Made by a program: the position numbers and the translations under genes. The notes beneath the pieces are model-generated. The model was not told the origin of the DNA and made no database searches. It worked only from the letters and a program-made list of their open reading frames with translations. From CAMQRS01 sp964370645 (lineage in GTDB: Bacteria > Bacillota_I > Bacilli_A > Erysipelotrichales > Erysipelotrichaceae): DNA of 18,891 nt. Positions 6,774 to 13,980 of the stretch are shown here, piece by piece. The stretch spans positions 1 through 18,891 of the forward strand of contig CAYJJS010000036.1 of assembly GCA_964370645.1 (NCBI GenBank), given 5' to 3'. How positions within the stretch are numbered: the first letter of the stretch is position 1; each line of letters opens with the position of its first letter.

Positions 6774-8216
6774 TTAACCTTCGATTACACCCTTATACAA
6801 TTCCGCATACTCTTTTGCACTCTTTTCCCAACTCACATCAAACTTCATCGCTTGACGAATCAGTACTTTATAAGTCTTTGGATCTTCATAATATAACTGT
6901 AAACAACGATCTACAGCATTCATCATATCCGCCCCATCAAATTGAGAAAACGTGAAACCAGTCCCCTCTTTTGTGAATTGATTATAAGGTAATACACTAT
7001 CTTTTAAACCACCCGTTTCACGAACAATTGGCAAAGTACCATAGCGAAGTGAGATCATTTGTGACAATCCACAAGGTTCAAATCGACTTGGCATCAAAAA
7101 TGCGTCACACGATGCATAAATACGGTGTGCCAACGATTCGTTGTACCCTTTGTAGAATACTACCTTACCCTTATTACCAGCTTCACACGCATCAAAGATA
7201 TTTTCCATATCTTTTTCTCCGCTTCCTAAAATAACAAGTTGTACATTGGACTCCACAAAACGAGACATTTGTTCAATAATCAATTGCAACCCTTTTTGAT
7301 TCGCTAGACGAGTCACTACCCCGAGCATCATCACGCTAGCATCCTCTACTAATCCTAACTCTTTTTGTAAAGCTAATTTATTTTCAGCCTTTCCTTTAAA
7401 TACACTCACCTTATTGTAGTTTTTAACTAGCGTTGTATCTTTTGCAGGATTCCAATCATCGATATCAATTCCATTCAGTATCCCTACTAAATCTTTATGA
7501 CGCATTTGTAATACATGCTCTAGATGTTCTCCATATTCTGTCGTCAAAATTTCTTGTGCATAACTTGGCGAAACAGTCGTTACTTTATCTGCGTAGACAA
7601 TTGCAGATTTCATAAAAGATACTCCATTATCAAATCGTACTGCCCCACAATCAAATAAATAATCGCTCAACCCCAAACACGATTGCAATAATTCCTTTGG
7701 AAAATTCCCTTGATATGCTAAGTTATGAATTGTATACACTTGTTTCATCAAGCGATATCTCTCATCTGCTGCAAAACGTTCTCTGCAAAGTGCAGGAATC
7801 ATCCCTGTATGCCAATCGTGGCAATGCATTACATCAGGAAAATAATCAATTTGATGCAACATTTCTAATACCGCCAATTGGAAATATGAAAAACGTTCTC
7901 CATCATCAGGATATCCATATAATTGATCTCTCTCAAAATAATATTGATTCTCAACAAAGTAATAGATAACTCCGTCCACTTCCTGTGTATAAATACTTAC
8001 TAAAATATCTTGTAAATTTAACCCAATTTTAAATTGAGCAATTTTCTCAAAGTTTTGGTGATGTTTTTTCGCAATTTTCTCGTATAATGGCATTATCACA
8101 CGTACATCATAACCAACCTTCTTCAATTCCTTAGGTAATGAACCAATTACATCTGCTAAGCCACCACTTTTAATAAAAGGCAATCCTTCCGCTGCTACAA
8201 ATAAGACTTTATTCAT
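6774..8216 (-). CDS. glgA: Glycogen synthase (ADP-glucose)
   Basis: This is a GT5-family glycogen synthase, which transfers glucose from ADP-glucose to the non-reducing end of an alpha-1,4-glucan. The protein has 480 residues, the normal bacterial length. The N-terminal Rossmann half begins with the substrate-binding KSGGLADVIGSLPKE at 16-30 and includes HCHDWHTG around 131-138. The C-terminal half has the R302/K308 pair (VTRLANQKGL) and the EPCGLSQ segment at 380-386, followed by RETGGL. The ATG follows GGGGGAT, 11 bases after the glgD stop. It is the last gene of the glgC-glgD-glgA operon, with a terminator behind it. Confidence 0.96.
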   Translation of the reverse strand: MNKVLFVAAEGLPFIKSGGLADVIGSLPKELKKVGYDVRVIMPLYEKIAKKHHQNFEKIAQFKIGLNLQDILVSIYTQEVDGVIYYFVENQYYFERDQLYGYPDDGERFSYFQLAVLEMLHQIDYFPDVMHCHDWHTGMIPALCRERFAADERYRLMKQVYTIHNLAYQGNFPKELLQSCLGLSDYLFDCGAVRFDNGVSFMKSAIVYADKVTTVSPSYAQEILTTEYGEHLEHVLQMRHKDLVGILNGIDIDDWNPAKDTTLVKNYNKVSVFKGKAENKLALQKELGLVEDASVMMLGVVTRLANQKGLQLIIEQMSRFVESNVQLVILGSGEKDMENIFDACEAGNKGKVVFYKGYNESLAHRIYASCDAFLMPSRFEPCGLSQMISLRYGTLPIVRETGGLKDSVLPYNQFTKEGTGFTFSQFDGADMMNAVDRCLQLYYEDPKTYKVLIRQAMKFDVSWEKSAKEYAELYKGVIEG

Positions 8217-8227
8217 AAATATCCCCC

Positions 8228-9343
8228 TTAGATTTTATCGTATCGTTTTACATAAGCTGGTTCATTCACACTTCCAGCTACTTCTTTCACCTTCTCAATC
8301 ACAACTTTCTTATCTACAACTACATAATCTAGTTTTACATCCTCACCAATAACTGTACCAGGTAAAATTACACAATTTGAAACAACCGCTCCTTTTTTAA
8401 TATAACATCCACGTCCAACTACACTATTGATAACTTCCCCTTCAATACAACATCCATTTGATACTAAACTACCAACTGCACTACCTTTTTCAAAATAATG
8501 TGTTGGTGCACTATCATTTGTCTTTGTATATACAGGCCAATCTTCTTTAAATAACTTTTTACGCTCTTCTGGATGTAATAATTCCATATTCGCTTTAAAG
8601 TAATTTCCAAATGAATTAATCGACTTGAAAAAGCCTTTATATTGATACGCTCTAACATCTAAGAAAGAACACGCATCACTTAACATATCACGCATCCAAT
8701 ACAGCGAAGATGTCGTAACTGCTTGATCAATCATTGACAAGAAAATTTCTTTTGACATAACATACGATTCCATCGAAATATTTCTGTTTTTATAATTTCC
8801 TCTATTTTTATCTAAACGCACGACACCCTTTTGTTTATTAATTTCTAGTACATCACAATTAATAAACTCCTCTTTTGCTGTATCCACACTTTTATATACC
8901 ATTGTAATATCTGCACCTGTGCGAACATGTTCCTCAATCACATCATTATAATCGATTGAGTAAATCATATGACTCGCCGCTATTACAACATATTTATGTG
9001 GTGCAGCCTCTATTGCAATACGGTTATTTGCAAAACTAGCAATATCATGCTTATAAATATTTGATACATTTTCTTCACTACCAAACAAAATAGATAACTT
9101 TCCTCTTTTTGAATTTATATTATACTGTCTACCAATCCCCACATGGTCAATAATACTACGTGGGTATTTATTTACAAACAATTGCAATTCATCGATCCCT
9201 GAATTTGTCATATTCGAAATTGGAAAGTCAATTACACGATATCTCCCTAAAAATGAAAAAGCACCAATTGAACGATATGTTTCTAATCCCTCAACTTCTA
9301 ACCCATTTCCACCAAATACCACTACTCCAAATGCATTACACAT
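8228..9343 (-). CDS. glgD: GlgD, regulatory-type subunit of ADP-glucose pyrophosphorylase
   Basis: This protein of 371 residues is a paralogue of GlgC. The N-terminal nucleotidyltransferase fold keeps structural landmarks (GRYRVIDFPISNMTNSGID), but the nucleotide-binding loop that reads GGRGSRL in GlgC is here VFGGNGLEVEG, without the catalytic Arg. The C-terminal third has left-handed beta-helix hexapeptides (the CCIEGEVINSVVGRGCYIKKG segment). In Firmicutes, GlgD has little or no activity alone and boosts GlgC in a mixed complex. The start codon shares one base with the glgC stop (TAATG), so the two are probably translationally coupled, fitting a GlgC-GlgD complex. The operon position supports the identity. 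Confidence 0.93.
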   Translation of the reverse strand: MCNAFGVVVFGGNGLEVEGLETYRSIGAFSFLGRYRVIDFPISNMTNSGIDELQLFVNKYPRSIIDHVGIGRQYNINSKRGKLSILFGSEENVSNIYKHDIASFANNRIAIEAAPHKYVVIAASHMIYSIDYNDVIEEHVRTGADITMVYKSVDTAKEEFINCDVLEINKQKGVVRLDKNRGNYKNRNISMESYVMSKEIFLSMIDQAVTTSSLYWMRDMLSDACSFLDVRAYQYKGFFKSINSFGNYFKANMELLHPEERKKLFKEDWPVYTKTNDSAPTHYFEKGSAVGSLVSNGCCIEGEVINSVVGRGCYIKKGAVVSNCVILPGTVIGEDVKLDYVVVDKKVVIEKVKEVAGSVNEPAYVKRYDKI

Positions 9344-10482
9344 TATTTTGACCCCCTAACTCTTTTCGACACTAATTCAATATGTTCACTATCACTATTA
9401 CCAACTACTGCATTATCATCCACCTTCACATTTTCAGCGATAATACAACGATTTACAACGGCTCCTTCTCCGATTTGTGCACCTGGTAAAATAACCGCAT
9501 CACGAATCACAGCACCACGTCCAATACACACATCATTAAATAAAACCGATCGTTCTACATCCCCTTCAATGCAACACCCTTGGTTAATATATGAATGTTT
9601 TACAACACCTTCTCCACTAATGTATTGTGGTAAATTAATAATATCTTCTGAATAAATTTTCCAATTTGAATCATTTAAGTCTAACTCTTCATTTCTATAC
9701 AATAAATCCATATTCGCTTCCCATAATGAATCAATTGTCCCAACATCTTTCCAGTATCCATTAAACTCAAATGCAAACAGTCGTTTGTATTCATCTAATA
9801 AACTTGGAATAATATCTTTACCAAAGTCATGTGATGATGTATCCAGTTTATCATCTTCGATTAATTTCTTTCGCAATAATTTCCAATTAAATATGTAAAT
9901 CCCCATACTTGCCAAATTACTTTTTGGCTGTGCTGGTTTTTCTTCAAACTCTACAATTTGTCCCTCTTCATCAGTGTTCATGATTCCAAAACGGCTTGCC
10001 TCTTTAAGATCCACAGGCAACACTGCAATGGTTGCATCTGCATTCTTTTCCTTGTGGTATGCCAACATCTTTGAATAATCCATTTTATATATGTGATCCC
10101 CAGAAAGAATCAATACATATTCTGGTTCATATTGATCAATGAAATCAATATTTTGTGTTATGGCATCCGCCGTACCACGATATACATCTAAATTTGCATC
10201 CGCTTTTTCTCTTGGTGGCAATACATAAACACCACTATCAAAGGTATCCAACCCCCAACGATGCCCCGCACTCGCGTAAGCATTCAATAACACCGATTCA
10301 TATTGTGTTAAAACCCCCACTACATCAATACCTGAATTGGCACAATTACTCAATGGAAAGTCAATAATACGATATTTCCCCCCAAAATACACCGCAGGCT
10401 TCGCTACCTTACTAGTAAGCGCGTGTAGACGTGACCCTCTACCTCCTGCTAAAATCATTGCAAGCATGTTATTCTGTCTCAT
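9343..10482 (-). CDS. glgC: Glucose-1-phosphate adenylyltransferase, catalytic subunit
   Basis: GlgC makes ADP-glucose from ATP and glucose 1-phosphate, the committed step of bacterial glycogen synthesis. It has 379 residues, a typical Firmicutes size. The nucleotide loop LAGGRGSRL is at 11-19, GGKYRIIDFPLSN at 34-46, the metal-binding Asp in LSGDHIYKMDY at 129, and FEEKP near 179-183. A beta-helix C-terminal domain follows (the CCIEGDVERSVLFNDVCIGRG segment). The ATG is preceded by GAGAGGGG. A downstream Met at residue 6 is possible but has no better site. It leads the glgC-glgD-glgA operon. The promoter region carries two LacI/CcpA-type palindromes, suggesting control by carbon source. Confidence 0.96.
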   Translation of the reverse strand: MRQNNMLAMILAGGRGSRLHALTSKVAKPAVYFGGKYRIIDFPLSNCANSGIDVVGVLTQYESVLLNAYASAGHRWGLDTFDSGVYVLPPREKADANLDVYRGTADAITQNIDFIDQYEPEYVLILSGDHIYKMDYSKMLAYHKEKNADATIAVLPVDLKEASRFGIMNTDEEGQIVEFEEKPAQPKSNLASMGIYIFNWKLLRKKLIEDDKLDTSSHDFGKDIIPSLLDEYKRLFAFEFNGYWKDVGTIDSLWEANMDLLYRNEELDLNDSNWKIYSEDIINLPQYISGEGVVKHSYINQGCCIEGDVERSVLFNDVCIGRGAVIRDAVILPGAQIGEGAVVNRCIIAENVKVDDNAVVGNSDSEHIELVSKRVRGSK

Positions 10483-10503
10483 AGAATTACCCCTCTCTCA
10501 TAC

Positions 10504-10533
10504 TTTATATAAATTCATTATATACTATTTCAA
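10504..10533 (-). promoter_or_regulatory. Promoter region of the glg operon
   Basis: Two readings fit on the minus strand. One is TTGAAA (10528-10533) with TATAAA (10504-10509) at 18 bases. The other uses the perfect -10 TATAAT at 10517-10522 with a poor -35. In either case the downstream palindrome AAAACGTTTT (10532-10541) touches or covers the -35 region. Confidence 0.55.
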
Positions 10534-10565
10534 AACGTTTTACACCCCTTCGGCAAACGTTTACA
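10531..10565. promoter_or_regulatory. Paired cre-like / LacI-family operators upstream of glgC
   Basis: Read on the minus strand, 10552-10565 is TGTAAACGTTTGCC, matching the catabolite-responsive element TGWAANCGNTNWCA except at two positions of the right end. A second palindrome, AAAACGTTTT at 10532-10541, has its centre 22 bases away, two helical turns. Both are centred on CG as in LacI-family sites. CcpA or a maltodextrin regulator of the MalR type are the natural candidates. The proximal site lies over the promoter -35 region, which suggests repression. This is motif evidence only. Confidence 0.5.
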
Positions 10566-10580
10566 TAGTTATTACTATGT
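10563..10580. repeat. Inverted repeat between pta and glgC
   Basis: ACATAG and CTATGT flank a six-base centre TTATTA. It lies immediately upstream of the cre-like site and downstream of the pta terminator. It could be a further operator. There is no T-run, so it is not a terminator. Confidence 0.3.
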
Positions 10581-10620
10581 TTTGTAACAAATTCACAAAT
10601 TCTATTAACATCATCTAAAC

Positions 10621-10643
10621 AAAAAGGGATTTAAACAATCCCT
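10621..10643 (-). terminator. Intrinsic terminator of pta
   Basis: On the minus strand AGGGATT/AATCCCT (10637-10643 with 10625-10631) with a five-base loop is followed by TTTTTG. It starts 7 bases after the pta stop codon. The stem is short, so some read-through into glgC is conceivable. Confidence 0.75.
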
Positions 10644-10649
10644 ATACCA

Positions 10650-11615
10650 TTAAAAATACTTCTGAGCAGCCGTAATAATCGCTACTTTATATACTTCATC
10701 AGAAGTACAACCTCTACTCAAATCATTAATTGGAGCGTTTAATCCCTGTAAAATTGGCCCTATTGCCTCAAATCCACCTAATCTTTGTGCAATTTTATAC
10801 CCAATATTCCCAGCTTCTATATTTGGAAAAATGAATGTGTTACATTGCCCAGCTACCTTTGAGTCTGGCGCTTTCGTCGCAGCTACCACTGGTGAAATTG
10901 CAGCATCAAATTGGAATTCACCATCCACTTCAAAATCTAAGTTCATCGCTTGCAGACGTTCTGTAGCAACTTTAACTTTATCTACTAATGGTCCACTACC
11001 TGACCCTTTTGTTGAATAACTTAATAATCCAACCTTAGGTTCAATTCCAAAAACTCTAGCTGTTGTTGCACTTTCTAGTACGATATCTACCAATTCATCT
11101 TCACTTGGAGAAATGTTAATAGCACAATCTGCCATTACCATTTTTTCATTATTTCTTATTAAGATAAATACACTAGATACAATCTTTGAATTTGGTTTTG
11201 TTTTAACCAACTGCAACGCAGGACGAACCGTGTCCGCTGTTGAATATGTAGCTCCCCCAACTAAACCATCTGCTTTCCCCATAGCAACCAGCATAGTTCC
11301 AAAATAATTAGTACTTTTCAGGGATTTTGCACAAGCTTCTGCATCCATCTTTCCTTTACGTAACTCTACCATTTTATTCACCATACTATCAAAGTATTCA
11401 CAATTTTCAGGATCAATAATTTCAATCCCTTCAATCAGTACTCCTATTTTAGCAGCAGCCTCTCTTACAGCTTCTTCATTCCCCAATAAAATAGGTGCCA
11501 CCATTTTTTCCGCATGCAACTTTGATGCAGCATGTAAAATTCTTGGCTCAACTCCTTCAGGGAATACAATTTTTGTATCTTTCCCTTTAATTTTTTCAAT
11601 CATTGATGTTAACAT
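10650..11615 (-). CDS. pta: Phosphate acetyltransferase
   Basis: Phosphotransacetylase interconverts acetyl-CoA plus phosphate with acetyl phosphate plus CoA. With acetate kinase it yields ATP and acetate in fermenters. The protein has 321 residues, the short single-domain form. Family landmarks are KIVFPEGVEPRILHAA near the N-terminus, ADGLVGGATYSTADTVRPALQ in the middle, and the C-terminal GNIGYKIAQRLGGFEAIGPILQGLNAPINDLSRG block. The chosen ATG follows AGAGG at about 11 bases; a second in-frame ATG lies four codons on. No ackA is visible nearby. It follows folT by 63 bases, which contain a strong -10 box, so it may have its own promoter. Confidence 0.95.
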   Translation of the reverse strand: MLTSMIEKIKGKDTKIVFPEGVEPRILHAASKLHAEKMVAPILLGNEEAVREAAAKIGVLIEGIEIIDPENCEYFDSMVNKMVELRKGKMDAEACAKSLKSTNYFGTMLVAMGKADGLVGGATYSTADTVRPALQLVKTKPNSKIVSSVFILIRNNEKMVMADCAINISPSEDELVDIVLESATTARVFGIEPKVGLLSYSTKGSGSGPLVDKVKVATERLQAMNLDFEVDGEFQFDAAISPVVAATKAPDSKVAGQCNTFIFPNIEAGNIGYKIAQRLGGFEAIGPILQGLNAPINDLSRGCTSDEVYKVAIITAAQKYF

Positions 11616-11642
11616 TTACTAATTTCCTCTCGTTCTTTCTTT

Positions 11643-11671
11643 ATTATACAACGTTTCTCAAGACGTTTGTA
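11643..11671 (-). promoter_or_regulatory. Candidate pta promoter overlapped by an inverted repeat
   Basis: A perfect TATAAT lies at 11643-11648 on the minus strand, but the best -35 at 17 bases, TACAAA, is poor. The region 11647-11671 is an imperfect inverted repeat: TACAA and CGT pair with ACG and TTGTA around one bulged A. It covers the -35, spacer and edge of the -10. A regulated promoter is a reasonable reading. There is no T-run for a terminator after folT. Confidence 0.4.
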
Positions 11672-11678
11672 GAGTCAT

Positions 11679-12515
11679 TTACGATTTCTTCACAATTCTT
11701 TTCAAAACACTTATAACCTGATATCCAATAAATATATTTAGCGGAATCATCACACAGGCCTTTACGATTCGTATGAAAGTCGACACAAACCATGGTATCC
11801 CATACATAACATCCAACCAAACTGGTGTTAACAGCATATTAATTATAATTTCCGCTAACACAACCACAAACATCCACTTCGCTAAGACACTTGCATTTTT
11901 AGCACTAATTTTTTGCTGTGTGAGATGTAATGCAAACAATAATACAAAACACATAACAATAATATAAGTAGTAATCGAAATCTTCAAAACGAAATCCACC
12001 TGAAACATTTCCCCGGAAACGCTTACTTCATCTAAGGTAAACACATAGATAATCGCAATTACAGACACTAGCGCGAAAATAATTTGAATGATTCGTTTTA
12101 TAAATGATACTTTCAAATCTCCCGTTTTTTGCACAAAAATCGCTGGCAACGTAGAAGCTAGCACATGATTCATTGTGAACCCTAAAAAAGGAAAATCACT
12201 TGGTGTAATCATTAAACCAATCACATCCATTGTCAACCCAACTAAATACGAATAACTCGGTGCTAATATAAAACCACTTACTAGTAATGGTATATATGTG
12301 AATCCAACCTTTAAACTTGGAACCCCAAAAAAGGGTATTGTCATAGACAATGCATTTAATGCAACACTACAAACTACAAGTAAGGATGCATATACAATAG
12401 ATCGTATTTCTTTTTTCAGTGGATATTTTTTAAACACATATATAAACAACCCTACTAGCACCATAAAACAAACTACTTGTAAAACAATTACATTACTCGA
12501 AATCATTTCATTCAT
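11679..12515 (-). CDS. folT: Folate-type ECF transporter S component
   Basis: This is an integral membrane protein of 278 residues with about eight hydrophobic segments. The region from about 36 to 125 matches the FolT pattern: VPSLKVGFTYIPL at 65-77, YLVGLTMDVIGLMITPSDFPFLGFT at 90-114. The C-terminal NMLLTPVWLDVMYGIP (226-241) and the RIVK...IPLN stretch are also FolT-like. FolT binds reduced folate and works with a shared ECF energy module (EcfA, EcfA', EcfT), which is not in this window. Length exceeds the usual 170-200 residues, partly from an extra N-terminal membrane segment (about 8-27). The start has no good ribosome binding site; the preceding bases are almost all A, and the leader hairpin lies just upstream. 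The neighbour folC, which polyglutamylates folate, supports the role. Confidence 0.85.
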   Translation of the reverse strand: MNEMISSNVIVLQVVCFMVLVGLFIYVFKKYPLKKEIRSIVYASLLVVCSVALNALSMTIPFFGVPSLKVGFTYIPLLVSGFILAPSYSYLVGLTMDVIGLMITPSDFPFLGFTMNHVLASTLPAIFVQKTGDLKVSFIKRIIQIIFALVSVIAIIYVFTLDEVSVSGEMFQVDFVLKISITTYIIVMCFVLLFALHLTQQKISAKNASVLAKWMFVVVLAEIIINMLLTPVWLDVMYGIPWFVSTFIRIVKACVMIPLNIFIGYQVISVLKRIVKKS

Positions 12516-12527
12516 TTTTTTATTTTG

Positions 12528-12644
12528 CTACTCACTAAGCATGAGTAATAGAATTTCCTGTTTCTTCGTGTAACCACTCCACAGGCGTTAATTCCGCATT
12601 CTACTGCGTACATTCTAATACTAATAAAGGAGTAGCTCTCCTTT
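12528..12644 (-). promoter_or_regulatory. Structured folT leader RNA, candidate riboswitch
   Basis: In the minus-strand RNA, a seven-pair hairpin AAAGGAG/CUCCUUU comes first (12644-12626). Then a closing stem P1 pairs 12622-12612 with 12554-12544, ten of eleven positions. Inside are CGCA/UGCG (12608-12605 with 12598-12595) and CCUGU/ACAGG (12585-12581 with 12561-12557), making a three-way junction with a joining strand of purine-rich sequence. The 3' strand of P1 can instead pair downstream: 12548-12542 with 12534-12528, seven pairs ending about 12 bases before the folT ATG. The two folds exclude each other, as in a riboswitch with translational output. It does not match the THF riboswitch consensus as I remember it. 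Confidence 0.5.
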
Positions 12645-12668
12645 CCTTTTACTTTACGTAATGCTTAC

Positions 12669-12696
12669 ATTTTATCATAAGCACGATTTTTCTCAA
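12669..12696 (-). promoter_or_regulatory. Promoter of folT
   Basis: TTGAGA (12691-12696) and TAAAAT (12669-12674) are 16 bases apart on the minus strand. The predicted start near 12662 gives a leader of about 147 bases before the folT ATG, long enough to hold the structured element. Confidence 0.65.
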
Positions 12697-12700
12697 GAGC

Positions 12701-12714
12701 CACAAGCGCTTACA
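12701..12714. promoter_or_regulatory. cre-like palindrome upstream of folT promoter
   Basis: Read on the minus strand it is TGTAAGCGCTTGTG. The left nine bases fit the CcpA-type consensus, the last three do not. It ends five bases upstream of the -35 box. The core AAGCGCTT is a perfect palindrome. Possible catabolite control, low certainty. Confidence 0.3.
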
Positions 12715-12736
12715 ACAGTAGTTAGTTTTTTCACAA

Positions 12737-12760
12737 ATAAAAACCATGCATTATGCACGG
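12737..12760 (-). terminator. Intrinsic terminator overlapping the folC stop codon
   Basis: On the minus strand CCGTGC/GCATGG (12755-12760 with 12744-12749, one G-T pair) forms a hairpin whose loop contains the folC TAA stop, followed by TTTTTATTT. It would end the pulA-ung-folC transcript and free folT to use its own promoter. Confidence 0.7.
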
Positions 12761-13980
12761 CCTCTATTTGCTATATATGTTCTAACAATGGAAATAAAGT
12801 ATAGTGACCCACATATAAGTGTAACACCACCTTGTTGAATACTTTCTTCAATCGCTTGCGTATAATCCTGATATCCTTTTATTCCATCTTCTACAAGTAA
12901 CGAATCTAAACTAGCTGCTCTGTAAAAGTCGAATTCACATACTCGTATATCCGAACTAATGGTTTTCAATTTCGTCAACATTTGTGCATATGGCTTATCT
13001 TGTAAAGCAGAAAAAACAATATGCACACTCTGCAAACATTTACTTGCTTCACAAAGTGCTTCAATACCTTCCATATTGTGCGCCCCGTCCACTATAATGA
13101 ATGGATCTTTTGAAACTACTTCAAAACGCCCTTTCCATTTTGAATCATATATCCCATTCATAATTTGCTTTGTACTAATAGATACAATTTGTTTATTCAC
13201 TAAATAATGTATCGTCTCAATTGCTAAAGCGCTATTATACGCTTGATAAGACGCTAACACATCTTGTGTATACTGTACTCCTTTATATACAAACATTAAC
13301 GCATCATTCACTTCAACAGCACTTGGAGGTGTACACACAATAAGTTCGCTCCCTTGTCTTGCACAAGTTTCTTCAAACACATTTATACATTCATCTTTTT
13401 GCTCCATCGTAATAAGTGCAGTTCCTTTTTTGACAATTCCCGCTTTCGCTTTTGCTATATCCATATAAGTATTACCAAGATAATCCATATGGTCCATACC
13501 AATATTTGTAATAACACTCACCACTGGGCTTATAATATTCGTAGCATCTCGCTCACCGCCCAACCCCACTTCATACAATGCAAAATCTACTTCTTTATCT
13601 AAGAAATACATAACAGAAATAAACATATCTATTTCAAACATACTTAAAGAAAATTGTTCCCACTTGTCAAAATAGGTATTGGCAATATCTACAATATATG
13701 CATCTTCTATATAGTTATTATTCACACGAATACGATCATGATGGGTTTCTAAATAAGGAGAAGTAAACATCCCAACACAGTACCCAGCCTCTTTCAACAT
13801 ATGATACAAGGCATTGGTAGTACTCCCTTTTCCATTCGTACCTCCAATATGAATGCACTTCAATTTGTTTTGTGGATTTCCTAAGCTTTCCATGAAAGCA
13901 CTGAAACTGCGCAACTCAATTCCATTTGTTTTACGTTGTTCAATGACTTCTATCACTTCATAAGAATTATTAAACCTCAT
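12751..13980 (-). CDS. folC: Folylpolyglutamate synthase / dihydrofolate synthase
   Basis: FolC is a Mur-ligase-family ATPase that adds glutamate to dihydropteroate or to tetrahydrofolate, keeping folates in the cell. The protein has 409 residues. The P-loop GGTNGKGST is at 46-54, followed by MFTSPYLETHHDRIRVN (71-87). EVGLGGERDATN is at 137-148; many relatives have L where this has R. GMDHMDYLG is at 161-169, and the C-terminal domain begins with VDGAHNMEG. The ATG follows TTGGAGT and overlaps the end of ung by 11 bases, suggesting coupling. Whether it has both activities cannot be told from sequence. The next gene, folT, imports its substrate class. Confidence 0.93.
   Translation of the reverse strand: MRFNNSYEVIEVIEQRKTNGIELRSFSAFMESLGNPQNKLKCIHIGGTNGKGSTTNALYHMLKEAGYCVGMFTSPYLETHHDRIRVNNNYIEDAYIVDIANTYFDKWEQFSLSMFEIDMFISVMYFLDKEVDFALYEVGLGGERDATNIISPVVSVITNIGMDHMDYLGNTYMDIAKAKAGIVKKGTALITMEQKDECINVFEETCARQGSELIVCTPPSAVEVNDALMFVYKGVQYTQDVLASYQAYNSALAIETIHYLVNKQIVSISTKQIMNGIYDSKWKGRFEVVSKDPFIIVDGAHNMEGIEALCEASKCLQSVHIVFSALQDKPYAQMLTKLKTISSDIRVCEFDFYRAASLDSLLVEDGIKGYQDYTQAIEESIQQGGVTLICGSLYFISIVRTYIANRGRA

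Noticed and set aside
11651..11668. The two ACGTTT copies upstream of pta as a CcpA site.
   Set aside because: Neither matches the 14-base consensus around a CG centre; the ends disagree at several positions.
12528..12662. The folT leader as a canonical THF riboswitch or a T-box.
   Set aside because: The consensus blocks of the THF riboswitch as I know them are missing. A GUGGUUACACG stretch recalls the T-box core, but three positions differ, the leader is too short for a full T-box, and there is no terminator. It is kept as an unclassified structured leader.
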